Positions 36,177 through 45,856 of a DNA stretch of 64,000 nt are shown here, in pieces (position 1 is the stretch's first letter; every line of letters begins with the position of its first letter). Origin of the DNA: Leptothermofonsia sichuanensis E412 (GTDB taxonomy: Bacteria; Cyanobacteriota; Cyanobacteriia; Leptolyngbyales; Leptolyngbyaceae); the NCBI RefSeq assembly GCF_019891175.1, contig NZ_CP072600.1, forward strand, positions 4,278,001 through 4,342,000. Direction: 5' to 3'. A program made the position numbers and the translations under genes. A model generated the notes under the pieces. It was given only the letters and a program-made list of their open reading frames with translations. It ran no database searches and was not told where the DNA came from.

Positions 36177-36259
36177 TAGAATAAACCTCCCGCAATAAAA
36201 TGGGTATTTCCCTTTAACCGTCACTGGCGGGGAGCGATACCCGATCCCCCTTACCTACA

Positions 36260-37054
36260 CTACAACAACCGCACTGTATTTCCGGTTCTCAGCAGTCCTG
36301 GGGTGGTGGAAGGTGGAATTCGAGTGTTGACGGCTAACCGAAAGAAGTGGTTGAAGCGAGAAGTGGGCGCCCAGGCTGGGAGGTGCTTTTTTCGGTTGGT
36401 TACAAAAACCTTCTGAAAGCCGGGATCGGCCTGCCCACTGGTGGCGTCTCGCGTTACTACGACGCACCGTTGACAGGGATTAACCCCTTCAAACCTGACT
36501 TCACCCACCTGGAATGGCAGGGTGGTGTCTGCTTCGCCAAACAGTCCATCTTCCCAGAAGGGTTCTGTGCCGCCAATTTCCAGGTTGGTGCGGAATCGCC
36601 TGCGAATAGCTTCCAGGCTCAACCCTGGGAACCAGTCTGCCACTGCGCTGAGGGTAGCCGTGCTGATCACCGTTGGTCCTGGAGAGCGGGTGTCATCCGG
36701 GAAACCAACCTCAAGATTTTGGAGAAGACGGACTGAAAAGCCAAAATATTCACTCAACCAGGCTTCCAGAGCAACGCGATCGCCTTCCAGATGAAAATGG
36801 ACGGTTTCAGTAGAGCCTTCCAGTCTTAAGGCGACCATCCGGGCTTTCAGGTCAAAGGTTGAACGCAGTCGGTGAACGGCTGCATGGCGTTTGCCGTTGA
36901 CATAGTTCCCGTCCCCATCCACAATCACAAATTCGCGATCGCCCCTGAGCGCCCCACTTTCCAGCACCTTTACGGCTGGCAGCGAGACTCCATCCAGGGA
37001 TTTGATGGGAAAAACCAGGATCTGTGCCAGGTGGGGCGTGGGTGCTTGCACCAT
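36260..37054 (-). CDS. MOSC domain protein (mARC-like)
   Basis: A 264-residue molybdenum-cofactor sulfurase C-terminal-domain protein. The N-terminal beta-barrel (MOSC_N) starts ILVFPIKSLDGVSLPAV and GDREFVIVDGDGNYVNGKRH; the MOSC domain has FRTNLEIGGTEPFWEDG and VNPCQRCVVVTRD, where a conserved Cys binds molybdenum in mARC and YcbX. A C-terminal ferredoxin domain (as in YcbX) is missing, so electrons would come from a partner. Likely role: reduction of N-hydroxylated compounds, by family analogy. Confidence 0.85.
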   Translation of the reverse strand: MVQAPTPHLAQILVFPIKSLDGVSLPAVKVLESGALRGDREFVIVDGDGNYVNGKRHAAVHRLRSTFDLKARMVALRLEGSTETVHFHLEGDRVALEAWLSEYFGFSVRLLQNLEVGFPDDTRSPGPTVISTATLSAVADWFPGLSLEAIRRRFRTNLEIGGTEPFWEDGLFGEADTTLPFQVGEVRFEGVNPCQRCVVVTRDATSGQADPGFQKVFVTNRKKHLPAWAPTSRFNHFFRLAVNTRIPPSTTPGLLRTGNTVRLL

Positions 37055-37227
37055 CTATTCCTTTAGATTTATCTCTGAAATCAGTAATGCCTATTATCTA
37101 CAGTGATTTTTAAACGGGTCAACCAGGATTCTGGGTATGGGTTACCGGGTATTGAGTGTGGTCAGTTCAACTGGCAATGGCGTAATTTGTTCGAGAACGA
37201 CAATTTTATCACCGGAAACTTTACCCA

Positions 37228-37320
37228 AAAGAAGCAGAGGGCAAAGGGAACTGCTCTGGGTTCTCTGGGCCTCTGTGGTAAGACAGTAAGCTTTTCGGTT
37301 GATTGAATCCACAATCCTGA
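37228..37320. repeat. Palindromic repeat E
   Basis: AAGCAGAGGGCAAAGGGAAC, GTTCTCTGGGCCTCTGTGGT and TTGATTGAATCCACAATCCT, similar to the end of the copy at 10186. It sits between the MOSC gene promoter and the 3' end of the large surface protein. Confidence 0.55.
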
Positions 37321-37339
37321 GCAATTTGCAAAATGGCAA

Positions 37340-40300
37340 TTACCGCGATCGCCAGCTCCGATGCAGCGGAGGTAACAGGACGATCGAAGAAATTGTAAAC
37401 TGATCCATCAACCAGATGCCATTATCTCCCGTTTCATAATTGCGCCAGAGAATGTCGAGTTGCCCATTCCGGTTATAGTCAGCCAGACCTGCCACTCGCC
37501 AGCTTGGGAGAACTGTGGGCAGCATCCCAACTGAATTTAAGGAGATACCATTCATAAACCAGACGCCATTTTGTCCAGTGGCTGTGTTGCGCCAGAAGAT
37601 ATCTACGTTGCCATCACCATTAAAGTCGCCAACACCTTCAATTGCCCAGGCCAGAGGTACGGTCGGGGTCAGGACGGCGGTAGACGAGAGGGTGGTGCCA
37701 TTCAAAAACCAGAATCCGGTATCACCACTGACTGTATTGCGCCAGAGCAGATCCAGAAAACCATCCTGATTGAAGTCACCCACTCCATAGATCTGCCAGT
37801 CCTGAGGCACCGAAGGTGAAAGAACGACCACCGAACTGATGGACAGTCCGTTCATCAACCAGATGCCAGTCACTCCACCCGCTGCATTACGCCAGAGAAT
37901 ATCCACCTGGCCGTCTTGATTAAAGTCACCCGTTCCCCGAATTTCATAGTTCGGATCCTCCACCGATGGAATCAATGTAGCTGACTCAAACGTAACCCCG
38001 TTCATGAACCAGATGGCATTTTGCCCACTCATAGAGTTGCGCCAGAGAATGTCACTGAAGCCATCTCCATTGAAGTCGGAATTGACAGGGGGGGCTGTCA
38101 GGGTCGGATCAATCGTAATCGTAAAGATCTGAGCGAAGGAGGTATCCTGCCCGCCACTGGCCGTGCCACCACTATCTCGAACCCTGACTTCAAAGGTGGA
38201 CGTACCAGACGTGCCCGTTGCCGGGGTGTAGGTCAGGGTACCATTGGGGGCGATCGCGGGGCCACCGCCTGCTGCAAACAGTGCCGGGTTAGAAATATTA
38301 CTCACCAGGTAGGTTGCCGTCTGGTCAGATTCATTGGCTGCTCCCGGATTGAATGTTGCCCAGTTGGGGACGACTTGAACTCCCCGGTTGGGGGCAGGAG
38401 GAGGGTTGGTCGCTGTGAAACTGGGGCGATCGTTGACCGGATTAACCGTCAGGGTAATCGTTCGGGTTGCTGTTTGCGGCATCCCCCCCGTTGCCCCTCC
38501 ATCATTGGCAGTAATCGTCAGACTGTCGTTCCCAAAAAAGTTGGGGTTTCCCTGATAGGTCACAGCACTGGCACTGGTCAGGATCTGGTTAATCTGGGTC
38601 AGGGTACCGCTGAGGGTAACCACTGACGTGCCGTTGTTGGCAATATTGGTACTGGTCAACCCACCGGCAATGCCTGTGTTGACAGTGACCACGCCATTGG
38701 CAACTGTCAGTGTAACCGTAACGGTATTGCTTCCCGCATCAACATCTCCGACAAAGCCAATGGGAAACACGAGCGGTGTATCTTCATTCACGGTGCGGGC
38801 AGGCAGGGGGGCATTCGTTGCTATGGACACCGCATTGATCCTGACGATAGCTTCCGCCGTGGGGGTGTTGTCACCAAAGAAGACAAAATTCCTCAATTCA
38901 TAGGGATCGGGTAGGGTGACGCGGGTCTGGAAGGGACCCACTGTCAGGGTCGGTGGGATGAACGCCGTATAGTCTCGCAACTGACCACTCAGAATCGGGG
39001 TGTTGTTGCTAAACAGGGTGTATAGATCCCCCAGGACCAACAGGTCGTAATTGGTTAATACCGTTGTATTGACATTGACAACCTCTGCCTGGGTAAACAG
39101 GGTACGGAAGTTACTGGCAGGCGGGCTATCTGGTTCCAGAGCAGGATCTGCCTGTGTTGTGCCGTCATTCTGTGCCCAGATCCGGTCTTCCCAAAAGCCC
39201 AGTTCAATACCTTTCTGGTCGTTGCCAATCACAATCACACTAAAACCGGCACGATCCTCTTTGCCATCGTTATTTTTATTGGCAGACGTGAGGCGATTTT
39301 CATCAATCACCTGGGCACTAAAACTGAGGACGTAACCAGCTGTTCGATCCAGCGTCGGAAAGGTCGCTGCATTAATAGGTTCGGGGGTGAACGTAATCGT
39401 ATTTAAGCCTGTGTTTTGCGTGAATCGGTAATTGCTATACCCGGCATAAATTGGAAAACTGGTACTCAGGGTGGTGCCGCCTCCACCGGCAAACTGGGTC
39501 GCTGTACCTCCCAAAACGGCTGTATCCCGATAGGCGAACCAGGGTCCACCCGGAGCCGAACCAGCCGTGGTTGGTAACAGGTTTGTGGCACCGTTATACA
39601 GGGTGAGCCTGTTACCAATAAAGGGAGCGTCATTGACCCCTGTTACATTGACTGTTTTAGTGACAGGGGAACTGATTTCGCCAGTGCCGTCGTTCAGGAT
39701 GATGGCGATGGTGCGACTGCCACTGGCCGGTAAGGTATGGGAAACACTGTCATAGGTGAGGTTCCGCAGTAAGGCTTCAACTGCCGTGGGAGTGGCCGCA
39801 CTATTCAGGGAAATGACCAGACTCTCATGACTGATTCCCCCCATGAAAGTGCCAATCTGAATTCCGCCAAAGTTAATGATTCTGCCATCCAACCCGATCT
39901 GCCCGGCTCCATTGCCCTGATGCCGAATGGCAAGACGGTCTGAAGCCAGCCCTCCCTCGATAAAGTTAACGATCAGTGTGCCGTTATTGAAATTAGCCGG
40001 ATTGTCGGCATCGGTGACGGTAGCGTTGCTATCAAGCAAAACAGGAGGTGCATTTTCTGTATAGGCGATCGCGCCCCCTGGCAACGTAATCACGGGACTT
40101 GCCAGCACTGCCCCATACATGGACCGGGCAGCCGCACTTAAGACTAAGGAGGTCGCGATCGCTCCTGTTGCCACTTCCAATTCCCAGTTCCCGCCCATCT
40201 CCTGGTTGCCGGTCAGATCAATACTGGCCGCAATATCCGCCCCTGTCAGTTGGGCCAACTGCTGCACGAAGGTTAACCCCGCTTCTCCCAGGGCTACATT

Positions 40301-40756
40301 GCAACCATAGAGAAGGATATCAGCATCGGCAGTCAGTGCCTGTGCCCAGGACTGTAACTCACTGGCATAGGTACTCAAGTTACCCAGATTCAGCCCGGTT
40401 GTGCCCAGTTGTAAACTGCCAGAAGCTCCGTGGGAAAGGATATGCAAACTGGAAATTCCGCGGTACTGCAACAACGTTTGAGTTATTTGCTGCACGGCAT
40501 CCTGAACCGGATCAAGGACATAGACTGCCGTATCAGAGTCCAGATCGACCAGCAAACTCTGGTAATGGGTGACTTCAGGATCCACAAAAACAATCTGGGA
40601 AGGGGAAGCAGCACGATGGGTGGACAACCAGCCTCTTGTCAGGGGTGACCGATCCTCTACCAGATCAGTCAAACCGTGGAAGCCAGAACTGGCGGCTGGC
40701 GAGAAATCTGTAGACAAGGAGTCGGTTACTGAAAGTGCTAGTTGGTTAATTTTCAT
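37340..40756 (-). CDS. Large DUF4347/FG-GAP repeat surface protein
   Basis: A protein of 1138 residues. DUF4347 occupies about residues 55-220 (SQIVFVDPEVTHYQSLLVDL, LHILSHGASGSLQLG, DILLYGCNVALGEAG); the HGASG/YGCNV blocks resemble caspase-like His and Cys positions and may be a peptidase-like fold. The middle (about 220-900) has two cadherin/VCBS-type linkers marked NVTGVNDAP and TVNPVNDRP. The C-terminus has five FG-GAP/VCBS-type repeats (DFNGDGFSDILWRN, DFNQDGQVDILWRN and variants), each about 47 residues, with Asp-rich calcium-binding loops (37350-38090). No N-terminal signal peptide, suggesting type I secretion. Role: probably adhesion or surface. Confidence 0.85.
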   Translation of the reverse strand: MKINQLALSVTDSLSTDFSPAASSGFHGLTDLVEDRSPLTRGWLSTHRAASPSQIVFVDPEVTHYQSLLVDLDSDTAVYVLDPVQDAVQQITQTLLQYRGISSLHILSHGASGSLQLGTTGLNLGNLSTYASELQSWAQALTADADILLYGCNVALGEAGLTFVQQLAQLTGADIAASIDLTGNQEMGGNWELEVATGAIATSLVLSAAARSMYGAVLASPVITLPGGAIAYTENAPPVLLDSNATVTDADNPANFNNGTLIVNFIEGGLASDRLAIRHQGNGAGQIGLDGRIINFGGIQIGTFMGGISHESLVISLNSAATPTAVEALLRNLTYDSVSHTLPASGSRTIAIILNDGTGEISSPVTKTVNVTGVNDAPFIGNRLTLYNGATNLLPTTAGSAPGGPWFAYRDTAVLGGTATQFAGGGGTTLSTSFPIYAGYSNYRFTQNTGLNTITFTPEPINAATFPTLDRTAGYVLSFSAQVIDENRLTSANKNNDGKEDRAGFSVIVIGNDQKGIELGFWEDRIWAQNDGTTQADPALEPDSPPASNFRTLFTQAEVVNVNTTVLTNYDLLVLGDLYTLFSNNTPILSGQLRDYTAFIPPTLTVGPFQTRVTLPDPYELRNFVFFGDNTPTAEAIVRINAVSIATNAPLPARTVNEDTPLVFPIGFVGDVDAGSNTVTVTLTVANGVVTVNTGIAGGLTSTNIANNGTSVVTLSGTLTQINQILTSASAVTYQGNPNFFGNDSLTITANDGGATGGMPQTATRTITLTVNPVNDRPSFTATNPPPAPNRGVQVVPNWATFNPGAANESDQTATYLVSNISNPALFAAGGGPAIAPNGTLTYTPATGTSGTSTFEVRVRDSGGTASGGQDTSFAQIFTITIDPTLTAPPVNSDFNGDGFSDILWRNSMSGQNAIWFMNGVTFESATLIPSVEDPNYEIRGTGDFNQDGQVDILWRNAAGGVTGIWLMNGLSISSVVVLSPSVPQDWQIYGVGDFNQDGFLDLLWRNTVSGDTGFWFLNGTTLSSTAVLTPTVPLAWAIEGVGDFNGDGNVDIFWRNTATGQNGVWFMNGISLNSVGMLPTVLPSWRVAGLADYNRNGQLDILWRNYETGDNGIWLMDQFTISSIVLLPPLHRSWRSR

Positions 40757-41088
40757 CCCCACATCATCCCTATTCCTGGTTCCTTTCTAGGTGTATTCCT
40801 CAGTTCAGTAAAAGAGAAGCCAGTTCAGGATGTCTTGTCCGTAAATTCACGGTAATTTCATAAATTAACTGAGTAGTGATCTGAACTCCAATCTTCACCG
40901 TAGTTTTTCAAATTCAGCCCTTTCCTCATGAAGACTTTACGGTTCGGTAATTTCGGAGGCTTTAGGCTAAATATATACAGATTTAGTAAATTTTGCTTCT
41001 ACTCCAGGTAATTCTTCTACTTTAGGTAATTCCAGGGGGCGGTCACGAATTTTTTGAAGGGTTGAAACTGCTTAAAAAGCAGCCTTGA

Positions 41089-41154
41089 AGCCTGTCTGAA
41101 AAGCCCCAACGGCCAAAACCCAACCCCAGACTGAGGAAATTTTCAGATAGCCTT
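41089..41154. mobile_element. Element A, diverged copy
   Basis: AGCCTGTCTGAAAAGCCCCA at one end and GAGGAAATTTTCAGATAGCC at the other; the interior ACCCCAGACTGAGGAA matches the other A copies, with orientation as at 50380. Two positions in each arm differ from the consensus AGCCTATCCGAAAA. Confidence 0.7.
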
Positions 41155-41370
41155 TTATAGGCTGTTAACAGGTGCGATCGCATCCATCCGACTCGTTGTT
41201 TTTTTTTAGAACGTTGAGGCTTCAAAGAGTCAGCGACTGAATCAGGTTTCCTTCAAGACCAGGCAGATGGGTCGGATAGTGTTGAGTTAACCCTGTGACA
41301 GGCAAGGTTAAATACCTTCATCCACAACCTGCACCGGTCTAACTTTGAATCATTCCCATCGCTTTACCGG

Positions 41371-41448
41371 GGTGGTGCCGAATAGCCGTATGAATTGAAC
41401 GTCTTTAATTCATACAATGCTCAATTCATATCCGAAATCAGCAACGCC
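41371..41448. mobile_element. Element D, copy with imperfect target duplication
   Basis: Runs GGTGGTGCCGAATAGCCG to GAAATCAGCAACGCC. Near-identical 9-mers CGCTTTACC (41360-41368) and CGCTGTACC (41450-41458) flank it with one mismatch and a 1-2 base offset, as expected from an older insertion. Confidence 0.75.
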
Positions 41449-41875
41449 CCGCTGTACCTGGGTTAAGAGCTTGACAGTAAACTACTTTGCACATTGCTGT
41501 CAGGACAGGATACAGCCATTGTCTACTGGCGTTGCTACACCCCGTATCTGGTACCCCAATCCGAACAAAACGGGGGATTTCTGTGGCATACATCAATGAA
41601 AATTGCTGTCATGTCGAGGTATGTCGAAGTTCTGCAACGGTAGCCATCCAGGTCAGGACAAATTGGAACATCCAACACCTGATTCCGTCATCCTTCCCTC
41701 CCTGTACCCCGTCTCCGGTTCCCTGTCCCCTGCGATACCAGCCAGCATCGGTTGAAATTTCCTGGGGAAGTTCCCTGCCAATCAGGGGGTTTAGCTCCCT
41801 GCCTGCCTCAGTTATTTTCTTTAGCTCCTAATTTTCTGTAATTCCCAAATTCGTTGTCCTCATTCTGAACCTTCT

Positions 41876-43336
41876 ATGATTGTTGATAAAAGCCTGAACG
41901 TTGAATCTGATTTGCCTGCCGGTTTGCCTGCCGAAAGTGCCTTTATCAAAGAGGCATGGGAATTATTGGAGGATTCGATTGTTTACTACCGGGGGCATCC
42001 GGTGGGAACCGTGGCTGCACGGGATCCCTATGTTGAGGCATTGAACTATGACCAGTGTTTTGTCCGTGACTTTGTTTCATCCGCCCTCCTGTTTTTGATC
42101 AAAGGACAACCAGAAATTGTTCGCAACTTTCTGATTGAAACCCTGGGGTTACAGAGCAGTGACAAACAGATGGACTGTTTCAATGCAGGTCAGGGGTTAA
42201 TGCCTGCCAGCTTTAAGGTCGAAACCTGGGAAGGTCAGCAGTACTTAACGGCAGATTTTGGTGAACACGCGATCGGACGAGTCACGCCAGTAGACTCTTG
42301 CCTGTGGTGGCTCATTCTGTTGCGAGCCTATGTGAAAACAACGGGGGATCTTGACCTGGCTCATCGCCCTGATTTTCAGCAGGGAATTGTGCTGATTTTG
42401 AAGCTGTGTCTGGCAGACCGTTTTGATATGTATCCCACCATGCTGGTGCCAGATGGTGCCTTTATGATTGACCGCCGTCTGGGGGTCTACGGGCATCCGC
42501 TGGAGATTCAGGCATTGTTTTATGCCGCACTGCGATCGGCGCGGGAACTGCTATTGCCCAACCGCCGGGGTGAGGTTTATGCCCAGATCCTGAATCAACG
42601 GCTCAGCACCCTGAATTACCATATCCGTGAGTATTACTGGCTGGACTTGCAACGGTTAAATGAAATCTACCGCTATCGGGGAGAGGAGTTTGGTGAAGCT
42701 GCTGTCAATAAGTTTAATATCTACCCTGATTCCATCCCGCTCTGGTTAACGGAGTGGATGCCAGAAACGGGTGGGTACCTGGCAGGTAATCTGGGTCCGG
42801 CGCAGATGGACTTTCGATTCTTTACGCTGGGCAATTTGATGTCGATTGTGTCGTCGCTGGCAAGCGATCGCGAATCTCTCTCCATCATGGACTTAATTGA
42901 ACAGCGGTGGCAGGACCTGGTTGGCTATATGCCAATGAAAATTTGCTTTCCCGCTGTTGAAGATGTGGAATGGCGAATTTTGACTGGATGTGATCCCAAA
43001 AACGTTCCCTGGTCCTATCACAATGGGGGCAACTGGCCTGTCCTGTTATGGCCCCTGGCTGCCGCTGCCCAAAAAACAGGCAGACCGGAATTGGGCTGGC
43101 GGGCAATTGAAATGGCCGAACGTCGTCTCAGTCGAGATGAGTGGCCCGAATATTACGACGGCAGAAATGGCCGGTTAGTTGGCAAAGCTTCCCGCAAATA
43201 TCAAACCTGGACAATTGCAGGATACCTCCTGGCACGGGAGATTATGACCCATCCCCAGCATCTGGATTTATTCAGCTTCAGTGAAGATCCGGAGATGATG
43301 GAATGGATGTGTATGGTTCGTGAAATGAAAGGGTGA
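41876..43336 (+). CDS. invA: Alkaline/neutral invertase, GH100
   Basis: Hydrolyses sucrose to glucose and fructose in the cytosol. The 486-residue (alpha/alpha)6 barrel protein contains [18 protein letters not shown] (start of the catalytic domain), [19 protein letters not shown] (acidic catalytic Asp region), [19 protein letters not shown], and [19 protein letters not shown] with the catalytic Glu region; [18 protein letters not shown] is also diagnostic. No signal peptide. GH100 enzymes are characteristic of cyanobacteria and plants. Convergent with iaaA, separated by a palindromic element. Confidence 0.93.
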   Translation: MIVDKSLNVESDLPAGLPAESAFIKEAWELLEDSIVYYRGHPVGTVAARDPYVEALNYDQCFVRDFVSSALLFLIKGQPEIVRNFLIETLGLQSSDKQMDCFNAGQGLMPASFKVETWEGQQYLTADFGEHAIGRVTPVDSCLWWLILLRAYVKTTGDLDLAHRPDFQQGIVLILKLCLADRFDMYPTMLVPDGAFMIDRRLGVYGHPLEIQALFYAALRSARELLLPNRRGEVYAQILNQRLSTLNYHIREYYWLDLQRLNEIYRYRGEEFGEAAVNKFNIYPDSIPLWLTEWMPETGGYLAGNLGPAQMDFRFFTLGNLMSIVSSLASDRESLSIMDLIEQRWQDLVGYMPMKICFPAVEDVEWRILTGCDPKNVPWSYHNGGNWPVLLWPLAAAAQKTGRPELGWRAIEMAERRLSRDEWPEYYDGRNGRLVGKASRKYQTWTIAGYLLAREIMTHPQHLDLFSFSEDPEMMEWMCMVREMKG

Positions 43337-43351
43337 GTGATGATGGCTACC

Positions 43352-43446
43352 GCTATAGTCCTTTTCAAGGGTGTGAAGTACAGTGGGGTGCTCAGCACCC
43401 CACTGTACTTCACACTCCCGTACTTTATTCAATTGAAAAACGCTAT
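43352..43446. repeat. Palindromic element C between convergent genes
   Basis: Two perfectly complementary 21-base arms (43371-43391 and 43395-43415; core GAAGTACAGTGGGGTGC) with loop TCA. Flanks GCTATAGTCCTTTTCAAGGG and TTCAATTGAAAAACGCTATA match the other C copies. Lying between invA (+) and iaaA (-), it could act as a bidirectional terminator. Confidence 0.85.
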
Positions 43447-43456
43447 ATATCTCCGG

Positions 43457-44410
43457 TCAGGACGAAACGCCCGCTACCCGATGTTGTCCCTGCCACTCCA
43501 GGGTATCTCCTACTTTTTCTCCCGTATGATAGGCTGCCAGCAGAACCTCGCTGGTTTTGCCCCAGGCGATCGCCCCTGTTCGGTCAAGCCCAATGGCACC
43601 CAGGTCGCGCCCATTTTTGTAGGCTTCCTCAAAGGAACGCTCAAATGCTGCCTGGAGGGGCAGTCCATCGGCAACCCGAATCACAATCCTGGGTGCCAGA
43701 CATTCATCAATGATATCTTCGCCAATGCCAGTGCAACTGACCGCTGCCTGGGACATGGCATAGTTTCCGGCAGGCATCGCCGAATCGCTAACCCGCCCGA
43801 TTCGTTCAAACCCTTTGCCCCCCGTTGATGTGCCGACTGCAATTCGTCCTTCACCATCCAATGCAACCACTCCAATGGTGCCCCGTCCAGCCCGGTCTTC
43901 TACCAGCTCTCGCTCAGCAACAACACCCGCCATATCTTTTGTGAAGTTACCCGCCCGCTCCAGCATCCATTCCTGAAGCCGAATCTCAGTCAGGGGATCG
44001 TAGATGGGAAGTTGTAACTCGCGCACCAGTTCAGCAGATCCGTAATCAGAAAGGACACGGTCATTGCAGCTTTGTAACGTCAGTGCCAGTTCAATCGGGT
44101 GCCTGACGCGAGAAACATTGATCACACCACTAAACCGCTGCGTTGTCCCATCCATGAGAGAGGCACTCATCCGGATCTGCCCATCGGATTGCAGTACAGA
44201 GCCGGTCCCCGCATTAAAGCATGGATCATCCTCCAGCCGTTGGCACCCCCGCACCACTGCATCCCTGGCGGTCACTCCCGCCAGCAGCATGGCATAAACT
44301 TCCTCAATCACAGCATAAAGGGATTTGCGGACAGCACTGATCCCCCCTTTAAGAGAGCTGCCTGCTCCACCGTGAATGATCAGTTTGGGTTGCACCCGAT
44401 GTTCGGTCAT
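43457..44410 (-). CDS. iaaA: Plant-type isoaspartyl peptidase/L-asparaginase
   Basis: A 317-residue N-terminal nucleophile hydrolase precursor that cleaves itself into alpha and beta subunits and removes isoaspartyl residues from damaged peptides. Thr-178 in GRGTIGVVALDGEGR is the nucleophile; the preceding Gly-177 is the cleavage site. Other marks: IIHGGAGSS, DPCFNAGTGSVL, and GTSTGGKGFERIGRVSDSAMPAGNYA. Length typical. Alone on its strand apart from the small zinc-ribbon gene upstream (44513). Confidence 0.94.
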   Translation of the reverse strand: MTEHRVQPKLIIHGGAGSSLKGGISAVRKSLYAVIEEVYAMLLAGVTARDAVVRGCQRLEDDPCFNAGTGSVLQSDGQIRMSASLMDGTTQRFSGVINVSRVRHPIELALTLQSCNDRVLSDYGSAELVRELQLPIYDPLTEIRLQEWMLERAGNFTKDMAGVVAERELVEDRAGRGTIGVVALDGEGRIAVGTSTGGKGFERIGRVSDSAMPAGNYAMSQAAVSCTGIGEDIIDECLAPRIVIRVADGLPLQAAFERSFEEAYKNGRDLGAIGLDRTGAIAWGKTSEVLLAAYHTGEKVGDTLEWQGQHRVAGVSS

Positions 44411-44444
44411 GATCCAATTTCCTTGTAAGTGTTGCTGAGCTTAA

Positions 44445-44472
44445 AGTTGAGGGTTGAGAGTTGAGAGTTGAG
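44445..44472. repeat. Heptameric tandem repeat (about 4 units)
   Basis: The unit AGTTGAG/GGTTGAG repeats four times (44445-44472), of the short tandemly repeated type common in filamentous cyanobacteria. Confidence 0.7.
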
Positions 44473-44512
44473 GGGGTTGGAATTTGTGGGTTACTCCATC
44501 ATCCTGAGTCAA

Positions 44513-44683
44513 TTATCCATCGGATTCCTGTCCTCTTGTCTGCGATCGCCGCCGCCGGCATCGCTCTGAGCAGTATTTCACATCATCCCAGCAATCTTGC
44601 CATTTTTTGCGCCAGGTGAAGGGGCGATCGCAAACAGGACAGATTTTGGTGGGCAAATCAGATTTAGAGCGACCATGTCCCAT
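44513..44683 (-). CDS. DUF2256 zinc-ribbon-like protein
   Basis: A 56-residue basic protein starting at the ATG at 44681-44683. It reads KSDLPTKICPVCDRPFTWRK followed by KWQDCWDDVKYCSERCRRRR; this is the DUF2256 pattern of a Cys4 zinc ribbon (C15, C18, C38, C42) with Trp residues. No ribosome-binding site is obvious. Function unknown; in other bacteria it is often found near photolyase or repair genes, from memory. Such short genes are often missed in automatic calls. Confidence 0.85.
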   Translation of the reverse strand: MGHGRSKSDLPTKICPVCDRPFTWRKKWQDCWDDVKYCSERCRRRRSQTRGQESDG

Positions 44684-44789
44684 GATTAAAGAGGAGGGGG
44701 AGAGCCAGGAGTTAAGAGTTGAAAGTCAGGATCTTGGATTAATTATGATCTTGGATTAAATAGTTAAGTAAACCGAAGAACTTAGGGGT

Positions 44790-44804
44790 CTACCACAGAG
44801 GCAC
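44790..44804. repeat. Left remnant of repeat E, interrupted by element D
   Basis: TACCACAGAGGCAC stops at the GGTATTGCTG end of an element D. The repeat resumes at 44885 as ACCACAGAGTCATAGAGAAC ACAGAG, restarting from its beginning, so 13 bases are present on both sides with two mismatches. Confidence 0.65.
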
Positions 44805-44884
44805 GGTATTGCTGAAAAGCGGGATGAATTGAAACGAAGTTTCAAGCATCCAGCACTTTTTTCATCCCCAGATTCAGCAATGCC
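44805..44884. mobile_element. Element D nested in repeat E
   Basis: 80 bp from GGTATTGCTGAAAAGCG to GATTCAGCAATGCC, inserted within an E repeat. The internal inverted blocks (GAAACGAAGTTTC) are conserved. It precedes trmJ and may affect its promoter region. Confidence 0.75.
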
Positions 44885-44945
44885 ACCACAGAGTCATAGA
44901 GAACACAGAGCCACACTTCACATCATAAAACTTAACAAATCCAAA

Positions 44946-45824
44946 ATGGTTGAAACCCCGTTAGCCAATATTCGCATTGTTCTGGTAGAGCCAGCAGGCG
45001 CATTGAACGTGGGAGCGATCGCCCGTGTGATGAAAAACATGGGGTTGAGCCAACTGGTACTGGTCAGTCCCCATTGTGACCACCGGGGGGACGAAGCCCG
45101 GCAGATGGCGGTTCATGCGGGTGAAGTACTGGAAAAGGCACTGGTGGTTGCCTCACTGCCAGAAGGCTTGAGTGGTTGTCAGTGGGCGATCGCAACAACT
45201 GCCCGTTCTCGTACCCTCCCAATCACGCTGGAGCCTCCTAAAACGGCATTGCCCTGGTTGTTAGAAGTTGCCTGGCAGGGAAAGGCAGCCCTCATCTTTG
45301 GTCCTGAAGACCGGGGCTTAAACAATACTGAACTCAACTATGCTCAGCGATTTCTCTCCATTCCTTCCAGCCCTGATTATCCTTCCCTGAATCTGGCACA
45401 GGCGGTGGCAATTTGCGGCTACGAGCTGTACCAGGAAGCATTGCAGCAAAGACAGAAATCAAGCTGTGTAGATGGACCATGGGGACCGCCCACTCCCCAG
45501 GATGCTGACGAGCTGGCAGCATACCTTCCGTCTGCACCAGGGCAGTCAATCGAAACCAGCCACCAGCGTTTGACCCATCTGCCTGCCTCATTTGAAGTCC
45601 TCGAAGCCTATTACCAGCAACTGGAGACGTTGCTGCTCAAAATTGGTTATCTCTATCCCCATACTGTCAGCAGCCGGATGCAGAAATTTAGACAGCTATT
45701 TAATCGGGCGTTGCCTTCCAGCATGGAAGTAGCCATGCTGAGGGGGGTTTTAAGCCAGGTTGAGTGGGCAATTCAAAACCTGCACCAGCAAATCAGTCAG
45801 CCGCCCAATCGTGATCCACCGTAA
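44946..45824 (+). CDS. trmJ: tRNA 2'-O-methyltransferase TrmJ (SPOUT)
   Basis: Methylates the ribose at position 32 in the anticodon loop of several tRNAs. From the ATG at 44946 the product is 292 residues; 39 upstream codons in frame come from repeat sequence and are excluded. The SPOUT fold shows IRIVLVEPAGALNVGAIARVMKNMG (motif 1), ALIFGPEDRGLNNTEL (motif 2), and LSIPSSPDYPSLNLAQAVAI (motif 3, the knot). The C-terminal helical extension (about residues 200-292) is typical of bacterial TrmJ. Upstream E/D repeats are nested. Confidence 0.9.
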   Translation: MVETPLANIRIVLVEPAGALNVGAIARVMKNMGLSQLVLVSPHCDHRGDEARQMAVHAGEVLEKALVVASLPEGLSGCQWAIATTARSRTLPITLEPPKTALPWLLEVAWQGKAALIFGPEDRGLNNTELNYAQRFLSIPSSPDYPSLNLAQAVAICGYELYQEALQQRQKSSCVDGPWGPPTPQDADELAAYLPSAPGQSIETSHQRLTHLPASFEVLEAYYQQLETLLLKIGYLYPHTVSSRMQKFRQLFNRALPSSMEVAMLRGVLSQVEWAIQNLHQQISQPPNRDPP

Positions 45825-45856
45825 AAATCATTCAGCAAGTCGGCTTTTTTCTGGTA

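Larger units (their letters stand above)
40757..41875. other. 1.1-kb spacer with repeats but no recognised gene
   Basis: Contains one family A element (41089-41154) and one family D element (41371-41448). The rest is low in coding signal; several short readings on both strands end in stops within 60-115 codons and have no recognisable domain. Promoters for the invertase and the large surface protein must lie here. Confidence 0.55.

Noticed and set aside
37350-38090. Regular repeats resembling a CRISPR array
   Set aside because: The period of about 140 bp matches the five FG-GAP protein repeats; there are no identical 25-40 bp repeats with unique spacers.
38627-38903. Plus-strand readings antisense to the large surface protein
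   Set aside because: All are antisense shadows of Thr/Val-rich repeats with no start signals.
44829-44945. 39-codon N-terminal extension of TrmJ
   Set aside because: The codons derive from element D and repeat E; TrmJ family members start at the ATG at 44946.
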